Positions 16,288 to 22,361 of a stretch of 37,846 nt of DNA are shown piece after piece. Numbering within the stretch: the first letter of the stretch is position 1; the number at the start of each line of letters is the position of its first letter. The position numbers and the translations under genes were made by a program. The stretch comes from a virus, in IMG/VR virus record IMGVR_UViG_3300021378_000069, positions 1 to 37,846 of that record. One strand, written 5' to 3'. The notes beneath the pieces were generated by a model. The model saw only the letters and a program-made list of their open reading frames with translations, had not been told where the DNA came from and made no database searches.

Positions 16288-16704
16288 TTACTTAAAGTAA
16301 ACGTAACGCAGAGACTTTGCCCCGGCATTACCTATGATGGGTGTGGTTTTCTCGTAAACACGATCAACTAATTTTTGACGATACATGACGTTAAGCGTCC
16401 ACGCTATATCAGATACGCCAATGCCACTGCTGAGAGCTATCATAGTGGTTGTGTAGCGTTTGCTGCTTTTCATATGCTTTAGTATAGCGTCGTACTTCTT
16501 TTGAGGTATGGGCTTAATCTTTCTCAGATCGTTGTCAGTCACAAAGTTCTTATGTGATGCTTTATTAACTGTGATCTGTCGTGGCCTCTCGAAAGTCTTA
16601 TTAATTTTATTTCTCAAGCCACGCCTAATTTGCTCTTTCTCAAACGTGTAAAGTAAATGTGCATACATTATTTCGTATCGCACGCTCTTTGTTTGGCCTT
16701 TCAT
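16288..16704 (-). CDS. Hypothetical protein with C-terminal winged-helix-like region, 138 aa
   Basis: I start it at 16704, where ATG overlaps the stop of the gene upstream (ATGA); the frame stays open further but that part is out-of-frame shadow of the preceding gene. The N-terminal half is basic. The C-terminal half reads MIALSSGIGVSDIAWTLNVMYRQKLVDRVYEK...RYVYF, the pattern of a winged helix. A transcription-modulating role is inferred. It is the last gene of the leftward operon. Confidence 0.7.
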   Translation of the reverse strand: MKGQTKSVRYEIMYAHLLYTFEKEQIRRGLRNKINKTFERPRQITVNKASHKNFVTDNDLRKIKPIPQKKYDAILKHMKSSKRYTTTMIALSSGIGVSDIAWTLNVMYRQKLVDRVYEKTTPIIGNAGAKSLRYVYFK

Positions 16705-16907
16705 GGCTTCTCTGGTTTTTTCGAACGTCGCATAAGGGTAAGACGCTGCTCGAGATTGTCCAATATCGCACCTTGTTCCTCCATGAACCACCGGTAATAA
16801 CCACGATTGCGTGTGGGGTCTGGCGTCTCCATGTCTTTGATTATTTCCCGGTTCATCTTTTGCAAGCGCCTCACTGACTTGTGAACTTCTTTCGCTGATA
16901 GTGCCAT
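16701..16907 (-). CDS. Small charged helical protein, 68 aa
   Basis: A GAGGAG ribosome site lies seven bases before this ATG, which decides the start in favour of 16907 over the neighbouring ATG in the other frame. The product (VHKSVRRLQKMNREIIKDMETPDPTRN...QRLTLMRRSKKPEKP) is two helices with many charges and no known family. It is coupled to the next gene by ATGA. Confidence 0.65.
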   Translation of the reverse strand: MALSAKEVHKSVRRLQKMNREIIKDMETPDPTRNRGYYRWFMEEQGAILDNLEQRLTLMRRSKKPEKP

Positions 16908-16918
16908 TCATATTCTCC

Positions 16919-17068
16919 TCAATCATTTTGTTCCTCATTATATATAAATTTACCATTATTATCGAGACGTGGCATTACTGTACGCTTTGGCTTTTGTATT
17001 GATTTAACATGCCTAGCAAAAACATCGTCCATGATGGATTCCAATTTTTCTTTGGTTAATGTTTTCAT
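16919..17068 (-). CDS. Small hypothetical protein, 49 aa
   Basis: The gene runs from an ATG that overlaps the stop of the gene upstream (ATGA, 17065-17068) to a TGA whose context also holds the ribosome site of the next gene. The product begins MKTLTKEKLESIMDDVF, has a helical half and a basic second half (KPKRTVMPRLDNNGKFIYNEEQND). Overlap on one side and correct spacing on the other support it as real despite its length. Function unknown. Confidence 0.65.
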   Translation of the reverse strand: MKTLTKEKLESIMDDVFARHVKSIQKPKRTVMPRLDNNGKFIYNEEQND

Positions 17069-17289
17069 AACGATAATCCTTTCGGTCTAAGCATTGGCTT
17101 TGATGTGATTTTTGCAGAGCTAACATAGTTTGTCTCGATGCACTGCGCCATGCTATCTAAATGTGCGTATGGTTGATACGCTGCCGGCAATGCATTACCG
17201 CACTCCATTGCGCTGCGATACATTGTGTCATTGCTTAACTCTACGCCGCCAATGACGTAGGTTAGAATGAGTGTTGTGTAGAATGTCAT
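17065..17289 (-). CDS. Small exported or membrane protein, 74 aa
   Basis: The N-terminus (MTFYTTLILTYVIGGVELSN) is weakly hydrophobic and signal-like. The rest contains two Cys (MECGNAL, AQCIETN) spaced like a small disulfide-bonded periplasmic protein. It overlaps both neighbours by four bases (ATGA at both ends). Small proteins with this look are common in phage leftward operons, with unknown roles. Confidence 0.65.
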   Translation of the reverse strand: MTFYTTLILTYVIGGVELSNDTMYRSAMECGNALPAAYQPYAHLDSMAQCIETNYVSSAKITSKPMLRPKGLSL

Positions 17290-17570
17290 AATTGCTCCTT
17301 GGTCAATGGTTTTGGTTTTGCAAAAAAGGGTGTTTCTGTTGGAGCAATTGTTTCCATAACTTGATCTAGTGCTTCTCTAGTTCTTTTAATTTTTTCTTGT
17401 TTTACAAGCTCATCCAAGTAAGCATTAAATTTATCCAGAGTAAGCGAACGTGAGGCTGTAGCAATATCTCTAACCCAATCGCTGTTTTTTGATTCAGCAT
17501 TACAAGCAACACTAGCATAAGCGCCACTCCAAAACTCATAATCTTTTTTTAATTTTTTTAGTGTAGCCAT
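17286..17570 (-). CDS. Hypothetical protein, 94 aa
   Basis: A helical, charged protein (KKLKKDYEFWSGAYASVACNAESKNSDWVRDIATASRSL...) with a Pro/Lys-rich C-terminus. Its ATG overlaps the methyltransferase stop by one base (TAATG), and its own stop overlaps the next gene, so it is co-translated with the methyltransferase. No recognised family. Confidence 0.65.
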   Translation of the reverse strand: MATLKKLKKDYEFWSGAYASVACNAESKNSDWVRDIATASRSLTLDKFNAYLDELVKQEKIKRTREALDQVMETIAPTETPFFAKPKPLTKEQL

Positions 17571-19216
17571 TACGATTTCTCCTCTTCTACCATTTTAATT
17601 CGCTCACCAATCCATTTCATCACTGGTACAGCCATTGAGTTGCCCATAGCTTTATATCGATGTCCGTTGGGGCAAACTTCTGGTTCTTTGCCACGCCAAG
17701 ATATCTGTGTGTAATCGTCAGGGAAGCCTTGCAAACGCTCACATTCTCTAGGAGTCATTCGTCGGACGGCTGACGATTGAGCCGCAAATAAACTTCCGTT
17801 AGTGGCGCTCGCGTTGCCATTCCATTTAGTTGCATAGGCCGCTGTCAGGCAATCCGCTGTGGGCTGGAATGCCACCGCTGCACCGTAAGACGCAGTAAGA
17901 GACATAGTAACATCAGATAAAGTCGTTTCACCTGTTGCTTTAATTGGCAAAAGTGTTTCAGTACCTGCATCGTATGCTTGACCTGTCCTAGTCGTCAGGC
18001 ATTTAGCAACTAAACCTGCACCCCTACCGCCAAACACCTCTTGATTGCTTGCGCCTATGCCGCCAGAACCTTTTGCTGACTGCGTGAGTGTTGGATGTGG
18101 GAAATCACCATCCCAATGAGAACCAGACTTAGGTGTCACAGCTAAAGTTTCACTGCCGCCACCTAAGTCGCCGCCTGACGCTCGAACTGTGCCAACGCCT
18201 TCATGGTATCCACCAAAGCTACTAGAGGTATAGCTTGTGGCTACTATAGGCATATTACCGCCACCAGTGCCATACTTAGCTGTAACAGTGGAACATACTT
18301 CTGGCAGCTCTTTTACCCGACTGTCTTGCGCATGATGCTCGTAAGCAACCGCATGCACATCTGTGGCTGTTTGGCATGGCGATAGTTCTACAAAGGGTTC
18401 TACCTGATTGCCGCCGTTCTCTGGCTTTCTGCCAATCCAATTTCCGGGAAGTGCATATGTGACTGCTTGTGGCTCTTTATAATCACTCGCCATAAGTGTG
18501 AGTGCAACTTCATCAGAGGTATTCATTGATACCTGCTTTGAAGCAAAGGCGGTTGTAATTAAAGCATCTGCCTCTACTCTGGAGTTTCCTGTGCGACTGA
18601 AAGGAGGGCCTGTGCTAACTGTTGGGGCAACTCTTTGCCTCTTTTCTCTGCTCGGCGCAGGATTCCCTGACAAGCTTTCTGGCTCAAATAAAACACTTGC
18701 GGCACGTCTCCAATCTCCAAGATATCCGACAACGAACACACGTCTGCGTCTTTGGGGAACTCCGAAGTATTGAGCGTCCAACACTCTGTATGCGAACCCA
18801 TACCCGATTTTCCCCATCGCTGTGAGGAAGGTTGCAAAATCTCGCCCTCCGTTAGATGACAGGACACCGGGGACATTTTCCCAGACAAGCCATCTGGGTT
18901 TAAGTTGTTCAGCCATTGCAAGATAGGTGAGCATGAGGTTGCCCCTTGGGTCCGATAATCCTTTTCTAAGGCCGGCGACGCTGAAAGATTGGCATGGTGT
19001 TCCACCAACGAGAAGGTCAATTGTTTTGTCATTATTCCATTCCTTAAATTTTGTCATGTCTCCATGATTTGGTACATTTGGGTAGTGATGCTGTAACACA
19101 GCGCTTGGAAACGCATCAACTTCGCTAAACCATTGCGGCTCAAAGCCTAAGTCATGCCAAGCTACTGTGGCAGCCTCTACGCCAGAGCATACTGAGCCAT
19201 ATTTTAAATTAGCCAT
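17570..19216 (-). CDS. DNA (cytosine-5) methyltransferase with very long target-recognition region, 548 aa
   Basis: It transfers a methyl group from SAM to cytosine. Motif I is YGSVCSGVEA, the catalytic loop is GTPCQSFS with C75, the ENV motif is at 113-115 and QRRRRVF follows near 155. The closing motifs RRMTPRECERLQGFPDDY and AMGNSMAVPV lie near 485-530. The section between (about 170-480) is roughly twice the normal length and rich in Gly/Ser/Thr with repeated CLT/TLT segments. I use ATG 19216, which overlaps the stop of the small gene before it; a TTG at 19228 is also possible. No restriction enzyme is next to it, so it is orphan and probably protects phage DNA. Confidence 0.9.
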   Translation of the reverse strand: MANLKYGSVCSGVEAATVAWHDLGFEPQWFSEVDAFPSAVLQHHYPNVPNHGDMTKFKEWNNDKTIDLLVGGTPCQSFSVAGLRKGLSDPRGNLMLTYLAMAEQLKPRWLVWENVPGVLSSNGGRDFATFLTAMGKIGYGFAYRVLDAQYFGVPQRRRRVFVVGYLGDWRRAASVLFEPESLSGNPAPSREKRQRVAPTVSTGPPFSRTGNSRVEADALITTAFASKQVSMNTSDEVALTLMASDYKEPQAVTYALPGNWIGRKPENGGNQVEPFVELSPCQTATDVHAVAYEHHAQDSRVKELPEVCSTVTAKYGTGGGNMPIVATSYTSSSFGGYHEGVGTVRASGGDLGGGSETLAVTPKSGSHWDGDFPHPTLTQSAKGSGGIGASNQEVFGGRGAGLVAKCLTTRTGQAYDAGTETLLPIKATGETTLSDVTMSLTASYGAAVAFQPTADCLTAAYATKWNGNASATNGSLFAAQSSAVRRMTPRECERLQGFPDDYTQISWRGKEPEVCPNGHRYKAMGNSMAVPVMKWIGERIKMVEEEKS

Positions 19217-19332
19217 TATCTTCCCCAAACATTAATATATTGATCCAGAAAAACTATAATCTCTGGAAGATGTACGGCGGCTACAGCAAATAATGCCATA
19301 GCCAATCCGTCAATTATCATTGTAGTGTTCAT
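19216..19332 (-). CDS. Tiny membrane protein, 38 aa
   Basis: Starts in an ATGA overlap with the gene upstream and ends in a TAATG overlap with the methyltransferase, so it is clearly translated. The product is MNTTMIIDGLAMALFAVAAVHL followed by PEIIVFLDQYINVWGR, with one hydrophobic helix. It may be a regulator of a host membrane target or simply serve to couple translation. Confidence 0.65.
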   Translation of the reverse strand: MNTTMIIDGLAMALFAVAAVHLPEIIVFLDQYINVWGR

Positions 19333-19646
19333 GCCTGCACCCCACCAAATAAAAAGTTTTCAACTTGATCAGCAGATGAAGCCTCCAACGTATGACTGTC
19401 ATTGTAACGCTGTAATGCAATTTTTCTTAATTCGCTTTTAGTAATGTCTTTAAAAAAGTAACGATCAGAACTTCCATTCCAAGCTGTAGATGATGTATCA
19501 GGAAAACCATTGCTGATCGGTGCAATCCAACCACTTGCAATTTTATTACAAACTTCATAACGCCCAACAGGTATCCAGCTTTTCTGTCCAGCTATGACAA
19601 TTACACCATCTTTTGTTAATGTGGTTCTTTTAACATTGTTATACAT
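19329..19646 (-). CDS. Hypothetical protein, first gene of leftward operon, 105 aa
   Basis: I choose ATG 19646 because GAGGAAA lies eight bases before it; ATGs at 19670 and 19661 have no such site. The product (MYNNVKRTTLTKDGVIVIAGQKSWIPVGRYEVCNK...) is beta-rich in its first half and helical at the end (SELRKIALQRYND). No family recognised. As the first gene after the leftward promoter it is likely expressed early. Confidence 0.65.
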   Translation of the reverse strand: MYNNVKRTTLTKDGVIVIAGQKSWIPVGRYEVCNKIASGWIAPISNGFPDTSSTAWNGSSDRYFFKDITKSELRKIALQRYNDSHTLEASSADQVENFLFGGVQA

Positions 19647-19680
19647 TTTATATTTCCTCATATTTTGCATTTATACAGCC

Positions 19681-19708
19681 ATTATAAGCATTTTTGCGTA
19701 GCGGTCAA
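19681..19708 (-). promoter_or_regulatory. Leftward sigma70-like promoter
   Basis: On the minus strand, TTGACC (19708-19703) and TATAAT (19686-19681) are separated by 16 bases. The -10 box is perfect and the -35 differs at one base. It would drive the whole minus-strand operon. Confidence 0.75.
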
Positions 19709-19712
19709 ACAC

Positions 19713-19734
19713 TTTATATATCATTTATATATCA
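19713..19734. repeat. Tandem 11-bp repeat in divergent control region, possible operator
   Basis: TTTATATATCA occurs twice in direct tandem (19713-19723 and 19724-19734), five bases from the -35 box of the leftward promoter and about 65 bases before a ribbon-helix-helix gene. Tandem sites spaced one helical turn apart are typical binding sites of such dimers. Binding is inferred. Confidence 0.55.
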
Positions 19735-19800
19735 CAATGTACTTGTGCATCTGTTTGTATTGCTTTATTGCTAGATTTATCAGACCCAAGGAGACTTAAA

Positions 19801-20001
19801 ATGGTTGATAAGAGAGTATTAATAAATTTTAGTGAACAGCAGTATGATGCTGTAGCAGAGGCAGCACATAAATCAGCGCTGCCATTCAGTTCTTTTGTTC
19901 GTAGGGCTTCATATATGGAAGCAACAAAGCTAGGTGTGGAAGTTGCAAAGCCAGATGCGGAAATTGAAGCTGAATTAATTGCAATGGATAGCGACGAATG
20001 A
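19801..20001 (+). CDS. Ribbon-helix-helix DNA-binding protein, 66 aa
   Basis: The start at 19801 follows AGGAG at eight bases; upstream in-frame codons lack one. Residues 3-10 (KRVLINFS) form the beta strand and SEQQYDAVAEAAHKSALPFSSFVRRASYMEA the two helices of an Arc/CopG fold. The C-terminal part is acidic. It probably dimerises and represses the divergent promoter region just upstream. It overlaps the next gene by four bases (ATGA). Confidence 0.75.
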   Translation: MVDKRVLINFSEQQYDAVAEAAHKSALPFSSFVRRASYMEATKLGVEVAKPDAEIEAELIAMDSDE

Positions 20002-20468
20002 TTGTCGTAGGTGTTGACCCCGGTTTTTCAGGTGCAATTGCACATTACTGCACGCGCACTAAAGATTTAGATGTGGTGGACATGCCTACCATATTAAACA
20101 ATCGTGGAAAAATTGAGATTGATATTCATTCGTTATTACATTTGTTAGAACCAGAAGCAAAAGATAGAATGGCTGTGATTGAGCAAGTCGCATCGCGTCC
20201 CGGTCAATCATCAGTTGCTACATTTAGGTTTGGTATGGGATACGGCGCGTTAATTGCGTGTGTGGCAGCTAATAAGACGCCTATGCATCTTGTTACGCCT
20301 AACAAGTGGAAGAAACACTTTAATTTATCATCTGATAAAGACACTAGCCGCCAGCTTGCCATTCAGCGCTTTCCAGAGCATTATGAGAGGTTCGCACGTA
20401 AAAAAGATGATGGGCGGGCGGAGGCTAGTTTAATTGCACTTTACGGTGCGGAAGTTTTAAATAAATAA
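19998..20468 (+). CDS. RuvC-like Holliday-junction resolvase, 156 aa
   Basis: The RNase H-like fold is shown by GVDPGFSGA with D7, the strand AVIEQV with E62, and the C-terminal KKDDGRAEASLIAL with D137/D138 and E142. This matches phage RuvC/Crossover-junction endonucleases, which cut branched DNA during recombination or before packaging. Length (156) is slightly below bacterial RuvC (about 170). It sits between a regulator and an exonuclease in the replication module. Confidence 0.85.
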   Translation: MIVVGVDPGFSGAIAHYCTRTKDLDVVDMPTILNNRGKIEIDIHSLLHLLEPEAKDRMAVIEQVASRPGQSSVATFRFGMGYGALIACVAANKTPMHLVTPNKWKKHFNLSSDKDTSRQLAIQRFPEHYERFARKKDDGRAEASLIALYGAEVLNK

Positions 20469-20486
20469 TTATATTAGGAGAATAAA

Positions 20487-21335
20487 ATGCAAGACAAATC
20501 ACAAACACACCTGAATAAAAAAGGTAAACACTTATTATATAAGGAAATAATACCCAGCGAAGAGCTGTCAAATAAGGCATACCACGAACTGCCTGCAATA
20601 TCGTCAAGCGCTGTTAAAACAGTCGCAACGTCATCGTTATACCACTGGAAGAATGCTAAGTTTAGCTCCACTCCAGCTATGATATTAGGCTCTGCATTCC
20701 ATGCAATGGTGTTAGAGCCAGAGAAAAACTTAGTAACAAACTCTGGATTACCACGTCGTGGCAGCAAGGCTTGGAAAGATCAGGAAAATTTTCTTGGTGA
20801 TGACGAGATATTGCTACCAGAAGGCGAGTATGAACAATGTCAGAAAATGGTTGACGGTTGCCTGCAAAATAAAATGGCACGGAACTTGCTGACTAATAAG
20901 GACATGCTTGCTGAATACAGTTTCATAGCTGAATGCCCAAAAACAGGGCTTGAGCTGAAGTGCCGCCCGGATGGATTGCTAAAAGAGGCAGGCATAGTGA
21001 TAGACTTAAAGTCTTGCTTGGATGCATCCTATCGCGGTTTTGATAAGGCTGTGAGAAATTTCCGCTATGACGTACAGAATTGCTTTTACAGGTACGTATT
21101 AAAGTTATGCGGAATTGAAACTACAAATTTTATATTTATCGCAACTGAGAAAAACAGTTACGCTACAGCTTGTTACGAGTTGTCCGATAAGTATAACAAA
21201 TATGCCGAGGCTGAGATGTTTAAAACATTGCGTAAAATTAAAGTTGCTCAAGAAACAAATGTTTACGACACTGGTTGGCCTGATTTGGATACAATTAATC
21301 TTCCAGTGTATCTCGATGAAGATCACGGTTTATAA
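20487..21335 (+). CDS. RecE/exonuclease VIII-like PD-(D/E)XK exonuclease, 282 aa
   Basis: It resembles the nuclease domain of RecE-type proteins (PF12684 group). Visible elements are GSAFHAMVLEP with H72, the LKCRPDGLL segment with D162, VIDLKS with D173 and K175, and a downstream YDVQNCFY helix with Q197, in the right order. It would digest one strand of double-stranded ends to give substrates for annealing. AGGAG lies well before the ATG. No RecT, Beta or Erf annealase follows it. Confidence 0.82.
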   Translation: MQDKSQTHLNKKGKHLLYKEIIPSEELSNKAYHELPAISSSAVKTVATSSLYHWKNAKFSSTPAMILGSAFHAMVLEPEKNLVTNSGLPRRGSKAWKDQENFLGDDEILLPEGEYEQCQKMVDGCLQNKMARNLLTNKDMLAEYSFIAECPKTGLELKCRPDGLLKEAGIVIDLKSCLDASYRGFDKAVRNFRYDVQNCFYRYVLKLCGIETTNFIFIATEKNSYATACYELSDKYNKYAEAEMFKTLRKIKVAQETNVYDTGWPDLDTINLPVYLDEDHGL

Positions 21336-21384
21336 GAATCCCAGTGCAGGGGTGCTGCACATATTAAAAGAGAGGGTTAACAAA

Positions 21385-21567
21385 ATGTTACCACAAATTT
21401 ATAGAAGAACAGACATAGAGAAACAATTTGGTATATCTAGGTCTACAATTTACGCCATGATGGCGGAAGGCAGATTTCCTAAACCTGTAAAACTAGCGGA
21501 TCGTGCAGTTGGATGGCTTGAAGAAGATTTGAAAAATTGGTTTGATAACATGCAGGAGGCAAAATAA
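21385..21567 (+). CDS. AlpA-like helix-turn-helix protein, 60 aa
   Basis: The start at 21385 has AGAGGG upstream, while the longer frame begins far inside the exonuclease gene. YRRTDIEKQFGISRSTIYAMMAEGRFPKPVKLADRAVGWLEEDLKNW is the standard pattern of MerR-type AlpA/excisionase HTH proteins. Without an integrase in the genome it is more likely a transcription regulator of the replication genes than an excisionase. The stop overlaps the next start (TAATG). Confidence 0.82.
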   Translation: MLPQIYRRTDIEKQFGISRSTIYAMMAEGRFPKPVKLADRAVGWLEEDLKNWFDNMQEAK

Positions 21568-22214
21568 TGCAACACATTATATCTGGCGTGAAGGCGCTAT
21601 ACCCAAGGCTAAATGCTACTTACAGATTTGATCAGGAAGAATACAAGAGCCAGAAATGTGCGCCTGATGCAGAGGGCGCTGCTTACGAGATGTCATTTAA
21701 TTTGACAGGTGAGCAATGCAAAGAGCTGAACGCTGTTTGTATGCAGGCTTACAAGAACGCTGCGGCTATGGATGCCAACAGTAAGCGTAAGTGGCCTGAA
21801 CAGCCGTTAAATCTGCCATACAAGCGTGATGACGATAAGCAAGGCGATTGGATAGGCAAGGCTAAGTTAAAAGGCGCATATTCAGGTGAGGTTACAAACC
21901 CACCACGCCAAGTAGATGCATCACGCAAGAAACTGCCTGATGGATTCGAGCTTACATCTGGTTCAACAGTGAATGTTGCGGTTACTGTAGTTCCGTACAA
22001 CACTGGCACACTGAATGGAGTTTCATTGAGATTACGTGCAGTGCAGGTGTTGGAATTAGCTGAGAAGCAAGAGAGTGAAGACCCATTCACTGAAGTAGCT
22101 GGCGGTTATTCTGGAGGCGCTTCACCTGTCAATGGAGTTGAGCATGACCCATTTGGTCTGCCTCCAGCTCAACCAGCTCAGTCAAATGATTTGGAAGACG
22201 AAATACCATTTTAA
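21567..22214 (+). CDS. Single-stranded DNA-binding protein (DUF2815-like), 215 aa
   Basis: The N-terminal ISGVKALYPRLNATYRFD, the KLKGAYSGEVTNPPRQVD segment and the strand-rich GVSLRLRAVQVLEL match phage SSB proteins of the DUF2815 type, whose fold resembles T7 gp2.5. The last ten residues (SNDLEDEIPF) are acidic with a terminal Phe, as in SSB tails that recruit replication partners. It is coupled to the AlpA-like gene. It probably covers the exonuclease's and primase-helicase's single-stranded DNA. Confidence 0.78.
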   Translation: MQHIISGVKALYPRLNATYRFDQEEYKSQKCAPDAEGAAYEMSFNLTGEQCKELNAVCMQAYKNAAAMDANSKRKWPEQPLNLPYKRDDDKQGDWIGKAKLKGAYSGEVTNPPRQVDASRKKLPDGFELTSGSTVNVAVTVVPYNTGTLNGVSLRLRAVQVLELAEKQESEDPFTEVAGGYSGGASPVNGVEHDPFGLPPAQPAQSNDLEDEIPF

Positions 22215-22225
22215 ATTAATCACAG

Positions 22226-22259
22226 CGTTAGACAAAACTGATCGAGGTTTTGTCTAACG
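22226..22259. other. Perfect 13-bp inverted repeat before the primase region
   Basis: CGTTAGACAAAAC and GTTTTGTCTAACG are exact reverse complements with an 8-base spacer (TGATCGAG). There is no T run after it, so it is not a good intrinsic terminator in either direction. It begins 11 bases after the SSB stop and is followed directly by the iteron cluster, so it may be part of an origin or an operator. Confidence 0.6.
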
Positions 22260-22340
22260 GACACGACAGGACATTTGCGAGACATGTCCACTATGTCCGA
22301 GACAGGACAAGACAAAAGCGGGACATGTCCAACATGTCCG
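22259..22340. repeat. GGACA/TGTCC iteron cluster upstream of primase-helicase
   Basis: Eight copies of GGACA or its complement lie within 82 bases. Two 19-base units (22281-22299 and 22322-22340) each hold ACATGTCC followed by a second ATGTCC and match at 17 of 19 positions. The second contains the palindrome GGACATGTCC. The array is directly before the primase-helicase gene, the usual place for a phage replication origin or for an operator controlling it. Function is inferred. Confidence 0.65.
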
Positions 22341-22361
22341 ATAAATTGAGGAAGGGATAAA

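Noticed and set aside
16705-16956. N-terminal 84-codon extension of the 16288-16704 gene
   Set aside because: It reads the 68-aa gene out of frame, and the ATGA junction and RBS positions support separate genes.
18574-19032. 152-codon frame inside the methyltransferase
   Set aside because: Same strand, different frame, no known motif; the methyltransferase frame has all conserved motifs.
21385-21567. Excisionase of a temperate phage
   Set aside because: No integrase, attachment site or repressor system was found, so the AlpA-like gene alone does not show lysogeny.
22226-22259. Intrinsic terminator after the SSB gene
   Set aside because: The stem is AT-rich and no T run follows on either strand; origin or operator fits better.
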